Origin: an uncultured Prevotella sp.
GTDB taxonomy: Bacteria; Bacteroidota; Bacteroidia; Bacteroidales; Bacteroidaceae
DNA length: 10,571 nucleotides
Direction of reading: 5' to 3'
Assembly: GCA_905211345.1 (NCBI GenBank)
Contig: CAJMAO010000054.1
Location: forward strand, 1-10,571
The position numbers and the translations under genes are program-made. Below, piece by piece: positions 6,771 through 10,571 of the stretch. The notes below the pieces were generated by a model. The model searched no databases and was not told the DNA's origin. It was given only the letters and a program-made list of their open reading frames with translations. How positions within the stretch are numbered: the stretch's first letter is position 1; each line of letters starts with the position of its first letter.

Positions 6771-7593
6771 AGAAAAAGGTCCCATCGGAGTGTTCGATTC
6801 AGGCTACGGCGGGCTGACTATCCTTCACCAGATGCGCAGCCTGCTGCCTCAATACGATTACCTTTATCTGGGCGACAACGCCCGCGCGCCTTACGGGCCG
6901 CGTTCGTTCGACGTGGTTTACCAGTTCACGCGCGAAGCCGTCGTCAAGCTGTTCTCGATGGGCTGCAGCCTCGTCATACTGGCCTGCAACACCGCCTCGG
7001 CCAAGGCCCTGCGCTCCATACAGCAGAACGACCTGCCCCGGCTCGACCCCTCGCGCCGCGTCTTGGGCGTAATCAGGCCCACGGCCGAGTGCATAGGGCA
7101 TATCACGCAGACGCGCCACGTAGGCGTTTTGGCCACCGAAGGCACGATAAAGAGCGAAAGCTACGTGCTTGAAATCAACAAGCTGTGGCCCGACGTTACG
7201 GTCACCGGCGTGGCTTGCCCCCTGTGGGTGCCGCTTATCGAGAACAACGAGTACGACACTCCGGGAGCCGACTATTTCGTAAAGAAACGCCTCGACACCA
7301 TAATGCGCAAAGACCCGCAAATCGATTCCGTTATCCTCGGCTGCACGCATTACCCCCTTTTGCTTGACAAGATACTGAAATACACGCCGCGCGGCGTAAG
7401 GATAATATCTCAGGGCGAATACGTTGCCAACAGCCTGAAGGACTATCTGGCGCGCCATCCCGAGATTGACGGCAAGTGCTCGAAACACGGCACGTGCCGC
7501 TACATGACCACCGAGAACGCCGGTAAGTTCCGGGAGTCGGCACGCATATTCATGCACGGGGCGGTAGACAATGTGGAGACGATAAAGCTCTGA
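6757..7593 (+). CDS. murI: Glutamate racemase
   Basis: Interconverts L- and D-glutamate, supplying D-Glu for the peptidoglycan stem peptide in the cytoplasm. All catalytic signatures are present in the 278-residue product: GVFDSGYGGL with Asp14, the acid-base cysteine Cys77 in LACNTASAKAL, and the second cysteine Cys196 followed by His198 in GCTHYPLL. Length is normal for MurI. The family core begins at KGPIGVFDSG, so the first seven residues (MNCELEK) are extra, and most are encoded by the heptamer repeat overlapping the start; no other in-frame ATG lies between the repeat and the core. It is the last gene of the rightward envelope cluster and is followed by the hairpin at 7641. The start sits in a potential stem, so its translation may depend on RNA folding; that is inference. 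Confidence 0.95.
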   Translation: MNCELEKGPIGVFDSGYGGLTILHQMRSLLPQYDYLYLGDNARAPYGPRSFDVVYQFTREAVVKLFSMGCSLVILACNTASAKALRSIQQNDLPRLDPSRRVLGVIRPTAECIGHITQTRHVGVLATEGTIKSESYVLEINKLWPDVTVTGVACPLWVPLIENNEYDTPGADYFVKKRLDTIMRKDPQIDSVILGCTHYPLLLDKILKYTPRGVRIISQGEYVANSLKDYLARHPEIDGKCSKHGTCRYMTTENAGKFRESARIFMHGAVDNVETIKL

Positions 7594-7640
7594 TTTCCAA
7601 CATTATACGAAACGCGGCGCGAAAGGCCGTGTTTCATGCG

Positions 7641-7681
7641 CCAAAAGGCCGCCTTTCACAGCGTGAAAGGCGGCCTTTTGG
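7641..7681. terminator. Bidirectional intrinsic terminator between murI and the rhaM-like gene
   Basis: A perfect 19-bp inverted repeat: left arm CCAAAAGGCCGCCTTTCAC (7641-7659), three-base loop AGC, right arm 7663-7681. The stem has an A-tract on one side and a T-tract on the other, so either strand's transcript ends in a GC-rich stem leading into CCUUUU. It lies 47 bases after the murI stop and 27 bases beyond the rhaM-like stop at 7709, exactly between two converging clusters. Confidence 0.88.
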
Positions 7682-7708
7682 TGTCCGGTTAAGCGCATGT
7701 ATGCCCCG

Positions 7709-8092
7709 TCAGTCGTAAAGATGGAACATGCGTTCCATCATCTGCCATTTCTCGTCGGATGTAGCGCCCTCGGCGCAGTTTTGGAACATGGCCACGTAGT
7801 CCTCCCATTCCTGCTGGCGCGGCAGCGTGGCCAAGCGGGCCATTGCCTCGTCCCAGTCGAAGTCGAGCGGCGCGTCGACAATCATGAACAGGCGGTTGCC
7901 CAGTATGTAAATCTCCATTTCGAGTATGCCCACGGCCTTTATTCCGCGCTTTATCTCGTCCCAAAAGTGGTCGCGGTCGTGAGCCTCGCGGTACTTGCGG
8001 ATAAGCTCCGCGTCGTCTTTCAACTGCATTGTCTGGCAATACCGCTTTACGGGCACGCCGAAATCTTTGGTCTTGTAACCGTTAGTAGCCAT
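7709..8092 (-). CDS. rhaM: L-rhamnose mutarotase (RhaM/DUF718 family)
   Basis: Enzymes of this family speed the interchange of alpha and beta anomers of L-rhamnose (or a related 6-deoxy sugar) before catabolism in the cytoplasm. The 127-residue product aligns by eye with E. coli RhaM (104 residues): the REAHDRDHFWDEI segment with His38 matches RRHNPIWPEL, EMEIYILGNRLFMIVD with Tyr62 matches the central strand pair, the QEWEDYVAMF segment matches the Trp-containing WWKYM region, and the C-terminus EKWQMMERMFHLYD matches the family ending. About 15 residues before VKRYCQTMQL are additional but familiar from Bacteroidales members. The gene begins 14 bases after the tcdA stop on the same strand, so it is probably translated from the same transcript. 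No other rhamnose gene lies in the window, and the true sugar substrate (rhamnose or fucose) cannot be decided from sequence. Confidence 0.85.
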   Translation of the reverse strand: MATNGYKTKDFGVPVKRYCQTMQLKDDAELIRKYREAHDRDHFWDEIKRGIKAVGILEMEIYILGNRLFMIVDAPLDFDWDEAMARLATLPRQQEWEDYVAMFQNCAEGATSDEKWQMMERMFHLYD

Positions 8093-8106
8093 AAGTCAAA
8101 ATGATT

Positions 8107-8829
8107 TTAAAGTTCAGTTATGTTATGTTTCACAACGTTTTCTATGACAAGTGCGGCCAGCGTGAATCCGAACACGGCGGTTATGTGCACCATCGAGCCG
8201 TTGGCGCGCGGTTCCTGCGGCGTGCCTGCGTTGTCTAAAATCTCGTCGCTATAAACGCATTTGAATTTTCGCGACGGCATCAGCCCCGACCGCTTGAAGC
8301 CCTGGCGCAACGAGCGGGCGAGCGGACAGCCGTGGACACGCCAGAATTCGGCCACTTTTATGCGCGTAGGGTCGAGCTTCCGGGCGGCTCCCATCGATGA
8401 GAACAGCGTGGCGGACGAGTCGCACGCCGCGCGTATTAGCAGCATCTTGTCTTGCAGGCTGTCGATTGCGTCGATTACGAAATCATACCGACCTAGGTCG
8501 AACCCTGCGGCCGTGGCCTCGCTGAAAGCCTCGTGGCGCGCGTCTATTTCGGCTTCGGGGCATATCTCAAGCAGGTGTTCCTTCAGCGCGTCCACCTTCA
8601 CCCGCCCCACGGTCTTAGCCGTGGCCATGAGCTGGCGGTTGACGTTTGAGGGGCATACGCAGTCGGGGTCTACTATCGTCAGCCGCCTTACGCCCGAGCG
8701 CACCAGCCCCTCGGCGCACCAACTGCCCACTCCGCCTACGCCGAACAGTATTACTTTTATTGTTGAAAGACGCGCGGCGGCTTCGTCGCCTACTAGCAGG
8801 CGTGTGCGCGATTGGTAGTCGGTAGTCAT
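8107..8829 (-). CDS. tcdA: tRNA threonylcarbamoyladenosine dehydratase (cyclic t6A synthesis)
   Basis: E1-like ATP-dependent enzyme that converts t6A at tRNA position 37 to the cyclic form ct6A. The 240-residue product has the Rossmann ATP-binding loop GVGGVG (30-35) after strand KVILF, the acidic IVDPD (52-56), the SNVNRQ motif (61-66) with the conserved Arg65, the VIDAID motif (118-123), and the family's SSMGAARKLDPTRIKVA region (144-160). Length agrees with compact TcdA/YgdL-type members. ThiF and MoeB share the fold, but the single-domain size, the DPTRI segment, the CPLARSLR helix and the absence of paired CxxC zinc motifs favour TcdA. It lies downstream of dusB, another tRNA-modifying gene, separated by a heptamer repeat, and is followed closely by the rhaM-like gene. 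The ATG at 8829 begins MTTDYQSRTRLLVG, which is the usual family N-terminus. Confidence 0.9.
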   Translation of the reverse strand: MTTDYQSRTRLLVGDEAAARLSTIKVILFGVGGVGSWCAEGLVRSGVRRLTIVDPDCVCPSNVNRQLMATAKTVGRVKVDALKEHLLEICPEAEIDARHEAFSEATAAGFDLGRYDFVIDAIDSLQDKMLLIRAACDSSATLFSSMGAARKLDPTRIKVAEFWRVHGCPLARSLRQGFKRSGLMPSRKFKCVYSDEILDNAGTPQEPRANGSMVHITAVFGFTLAALVIENVVKHNITEL

Positions 8830-8833
8830 TTAC

Positions 8834-8996
8834 TAATTAAGAATTAAGAGTTAAGAATTAAGAAAATATGCCTTTGTAAATCAAGAATTAAGAACTTCGA
8901 GAATTAAGAGTTAAGAACCGAAGGTCAGCGTTAAGCTAATTAAGAGTTAAGAAAATATGCTTTTTTTCTTAATTCTTAACTCTTAATTCTTAATTC
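8834..8996. repeat. Heptamer repeat element with perfect 32-base inverted arms (between dusB and tcdA)
   Basis: The left arm (8835-8866) and right arm (8964-8995) are perfect reverse complements over 32 bases, built from AGAATTA/AGAGTTA heptamers and ending in AAAA. The 97 bases between them carry further copies (8882-8916 and 8936-8950) and a 14-base direct repeat TTAAGAAAATATGC (8858-8871 and 8947-8960). The right arm includes the dusB stop codon and its last codon (8990-8995). The element fills the whole dusB-tcdA gap. No gene, transposase or clear -7 box was seen inside it. Confidence 0.85.
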
Positions 8997-9970
8997 AATA
9001 CCTTCCTACATTGCTCCAAGATGTCCACAAGTTCGCTTACGGTCTCGGCGCGCAGCATGGCTATGCGCGTCTGCCTGAAGTTGGGAATGCCCTTGAATAT
9101 GGGGCTTGCGGCCAAGTGTCGGCGCGTGTGCAGTATGCCGCGATACTCGTCTATGCGCTCCACGTTGATGCGAAGCTGCTCCTCAAGCAGGTCTATCTTG
9201 CGGTCGAGCGTAAGCGACGTGTCCTCCGGGCGGCCGTCGAGCCGGTCGCGCATCTCCTTGAATATCCACGGATGTCCGAACGTGGCGCGGCCTATCATTA
9301 CTGCGTCTACGCCGTAACGGGCGAACGCCTGCTCGGCCTCCTCGGGCGTAGTTATGTCGCCGTTGCCTATTATCGGTATGCGTATGCGCGGGTTCTGCTT
9401 CACGCGGCCTATCATGGTCCAGTCGGCCTGGCCGGTGTACATCTGGGCGCGGGTGCGCCCGTGTATGGTAAGGGCCTGTATGCCGCAGTCCTGCAGCTGC
9501 TCGGCAAGGTCTTCGATGATGAGGTTCCGGTCGTCCCATCCCAGCCTTGTCTTCACCGTTACGGGCACTTTCACGGCGTCGACCACGGCCCGCGTTATCT
9601 TGAGCATCAGCGGGATGTCGCGCAGCATGCCTGCCCCTGCGCCCTTGCCGGCCACTTTCTTCACCGGACAACCGAAGTTAAGGTCTATCAGGTCGGGGCC
9701 GGCCTCCTCTACAATCTTGGCCGCCTCGGCCATCGACTCTGCGTCGCGGCCGTATATCTGTATGCCTACGGGGCGCTCGTCGTCGCTTATCGCGAGCTTG
9801 CTTACGGTGCTCTTGACCGAGCGCACCAGCGCCTCCGCGCTGACGAACTCGGTGTACACCATCGCCGCGCCGAACCGCTTGCACAGGCGGCGGAAGCCTA
9901 TGTCGGTGACATCTTCCATCGGCGCGAGGAATAACGGCTTAGGGCCGAATTGTATGTTGCCTATGTTCAT
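8990..9970 (-). CDS. dusB: tRNA-dihydrouridine synthase (DusB-like)
   Basis: FMN-dependent enzyme that reduces uridines in the tRNA D-loop to dihydrouridine using NADPH. From the ATG at 9970 the product has 326 residues: APMEDVTD (16-23) in the FMN-binding TIM barrel, the catalytic Cys101 in LNFGCPVKKV, VTVKTRLGW (137-145) with Lys140, TIHGRT (168-173) with His170, GNGD (202-205) and IGRATFGHPWIF, then a C-terminal helical tRNA-binding domain. The start at 9970 (MNIGNIQFG) fits the family N-terminus; the in-frame ATG at 9994 would add eight residues and begin inside a GC-rich repeat, so I reject it. The stop and last Asn codon lie in the heptamer repeat. It is downstream of dprA and upstream of tcdA on the same strand. 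Assignment to DusB rather than another bacterial Dus type rests on overall resemblance. Confidence 0.93.
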   Translation of the reverse strand: MNIGNIQFGPKPLFLAPMEDVTDIGFRRLCKRFGAAMVYTEFVSAEALVRSVKSTVSKLAISDDERPVGIQIYGRDAESMAEAAKIVEEAGPDLIDLNFGCPVKKVAGKGAGAGMLRDIPLMLKITRAVVDAVKVPVTVKTRLGWDDRNLIIEDLAEQLQDCGIQALTIHGRTRAQMYTGQADWTMIGRVKQNPRIRIPIIGNGDITTPEEAEQAFARYGVDAVMIGRATFGHPWIFKEMRDRLDGRPEDTSLTLDRKIDLLEEQLRINVERIDEYRGILHTRRHLAASPIFKGIPNFRQTRIAMLRAETVSELVDILEQCRKVLN

Positions 9971-9988
9971 TGTTCTTACATGTATAAT

Positions 9989-10129
9989 ACCCACCCCCGC
10001 CCTCCCAAAGGGAGGGAGTTTGAATGGCTTTGTTGTTATTCAAATAATATCAAATGTATCTCACATTTTGTCGGCCTGATATATAAAAAAGGTATCTAAG
10101 CCCCTCCCCTCGGGAGGGGTGGGGTGGGT
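9989..10129. repeat. Paired GC-rich repeats in opposite orientation, possible MITE-like element
   Basis: The ends are perfect nine-base inverted repeats: ACCCACCCC (9989-9997) and GGGGTGGGT (10121-10129). Just inside each is a hairpin: CCCTCCC (10000-10006) with GGGAGGG (10010-10016), and CCCCTCCC (10101-10108) with GGGAGGGG (10112-10119). The 84 bases between are AT-rich, unlike the genes. The element occupies most of the 183-base dprA-dusB gap and includes the candidate dusB -7 box. No open frame was seen, so any mobility would be in trans; a transposon origin is inference. Confidence 0.55.
10051..10058 (-). promoter_or_regulatory. Candidate -7 box of a dusB promoter
   Basis: On the minus strand this reads TACATTTG, an exact fit to the Bacteroidetes TAnnTTTG -7 consensus. 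It is about 80 bases upstream of the dusB ATG, and the leader would contain the hairpin at 10000-10016. No convincing -33 box is found at the usual spacing, so confidence is limited. Confidence 0.3.
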
Positions 10130-10153
10130 GTCAAGTCGTATTGTGGTGGGTGT

Positions 10154-10571
10154 TCAGTCTTTTATCAAATGATACACTCCCCCTGCCGCCAGCCTCACCA
10201 CGCCCTTCATCTCTAGCGAGAACATGACGGCCGTCAGCCTGCCTACGGCCATTCCCGTGCGAGCGGCCAGCGTGTTTATCTGCTGGTCGTTGTCTTTTCC
10301 CAGCATGTCGGCCACGGCCTGCTCGTCGGCTGTAAGCTCGGGAAAGAGCGTGCGCTCTATTCCCTGCCTGCGCGCCTGCTCCATTTGTGCGTCGTCCTGC
10401 CATAGCATGGCCTTCACTAGGTCGTCGGCCGAGGTTATGAGCGCGGCCTTGTTGTCGCGTATAAGGTTGTTGCAGCCCTCGGAACATTCGTCGCCCGCGC
10501 GACCGGGAAAGGCGAACACGTCGCGGTCGTAGCTGCGGGCTATGCGCGCGGTGACAAGGGCGCCGCCGCGG
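10154..10571 (-). CDS. dprA: DNA-processing protein DprA, C-terminal part (5' end outside window)
   Basis: DprA binds incoming single-stranded DNA and loads RecA during natural transformation; it is widespread also in bacteria not known to be competent. The minus-strand frame is open from the window edge to TGA at 10154-10156, about 138 residues. It reads through GGALVTARIARSYDRDVFAF and then PGRAGDECSEGCNNLIRDNKAA, the end of the Rossmann-like DprA domain: the GGAL(I/V)TA and PG-x-(G)-(D/N)-E-x-S-x-G-x-N-x-LI patterns are typical. The GTG at 10519 codes an internal Val, not the start. The last 65 residues or so (ERTLFPELTADEQAVADML onward) form the small winged-helix-like C-terminal domain. 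Around 230 N-terminal residues should lie outside the window. It is upstream of dusB, with 183 bases of repeat-rich DNA between them. Confidence 0.92.
   Translation of the reverse strand, partial: RGGALVTARIARSYDRDVFAFPGRAGDECSEGCNNLIRDNKAALITSADDLVKAMLWQDDAQMEQARRQGIERTLFPELTADEQAVADMLGKDNDQQINTLAARTGMAVGRLTAVMFSLEMKGVVRLAAGGVYHLIKD

Noticed and set aside
6799..7557. Long minus-strand open frame across murI (252 residues)
   Set aside because: Antisense to an intact glutamate racemase with all catalytic motifs; composition rich in Arg, Ala and Val as expected of a shadow frame.
7697..8104. Plus-strand open frame opposite the RhaM-like gene
   Set aside because: The minus-strand product aligns with RhaM over its whole length; the plus-strand product resembles nothing and begins near the terminator.
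8834..8996. Possible CRISPR array in the dusB-tcdA gap
   Set aside because: Repeats are tandem or near-tandem heptamers of mixed orientation with no even-length unique spacers and no cas genes nearby.
9011..9934. Long open frame on the plus strand across dusB (307 residues)
   Set aside because: It lies wholly antisense to a clear tRNA-dihydrouridine synthase, shows no recognisable motif, and reflects the GC-rich codon pattern of the real gene.
9971..9994. ATG at 9994 as the start of dusB
   Set aside because: The extra eight residues are not part of the usual N-terminus and the codon lies within the GC-rich repeat.
10085..10130. Intrinsic terminator for dprA at the right-hand GC-rich hairpin
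   Set aside because: On the minus strand the T-run comes about ten bases after the stem, and the same hairpin recurs elsewhere as a repeat; termination here is possible but not supported.

Overview
The window looks like a chromosomal housekeeping segment from a member of the order Bacteroidales, most likely Prevotellaceae or a close relative. The case rests on the gene order (DUF6242-like, DUF6089-like, uppS, bamA, several ompH, murI), on the lack of clear Shine-Dalgarno sequences, on -7 boxes of the Bacteroidetes TAnnTTTG type, and on the style of short intergenic repeats. The genus is inferred by eye from protein and gene-order similarity, not from a search.

Layout. Positions 2-7593 hold a rightward cell-envelope cluster: the 3' part of a DUF6242-like beta-propeller-type protein, a DUF6089-like outer-membrane beta-barrel, UppS (the lipid carrier for peptidoglycan), BamA (outer-membrane protein insertase), three consecutive OmpH/Skp-type periplasmic chaperones, and MurI (D-glutamate for peptidoglycan). 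A perfect 19-bp hairpin at 7641-7681 separates it from a leftward cluster: dprA (5' end beyond the window), dusB, tcdA and a RhaM-type sugar mutarotase. The two clusters converge on the hairpin. The left cluster couples precursor supply for the wall (UppS, MurI) to outer-membrane protein delivery and insertion (OmpH x3, BamA). The right cluster holds two tRNA-modification enzymes, a sugar epimerase and a DNA-uptake/recombination protein, with no obvious shared pathway.

Intergenic DNA. No gene-free stretch reaches 300 bases, but four gaps carry repeats. Three (6037-6133, 6651-6770, 8834-8996) are AT-rich inverted repeats built on a seven-base period; one supplies the stop codon of the third ompH and the start codon of murI, and another supplies the stop codon of dusB. 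A second, GC-rich repeat type (CACCC followed by a CCTCCC/GGGAGG hairpin) occurs after bamA (4804-4833) and twice in opposite orientation between dprA and dusB (9989-10129), where the pair looks like a small MITE-like element.

I found no CRISPR array, transposase, RNA gene, toxin-antitoxin pair or recognisable new multi-gene system. The genes are ordinary for the lineage; the points most worth a second look are the repeat elements at gene boundaries, the three ompH genes, and a Tyr/Asn-rich insert in the BamA barrel.
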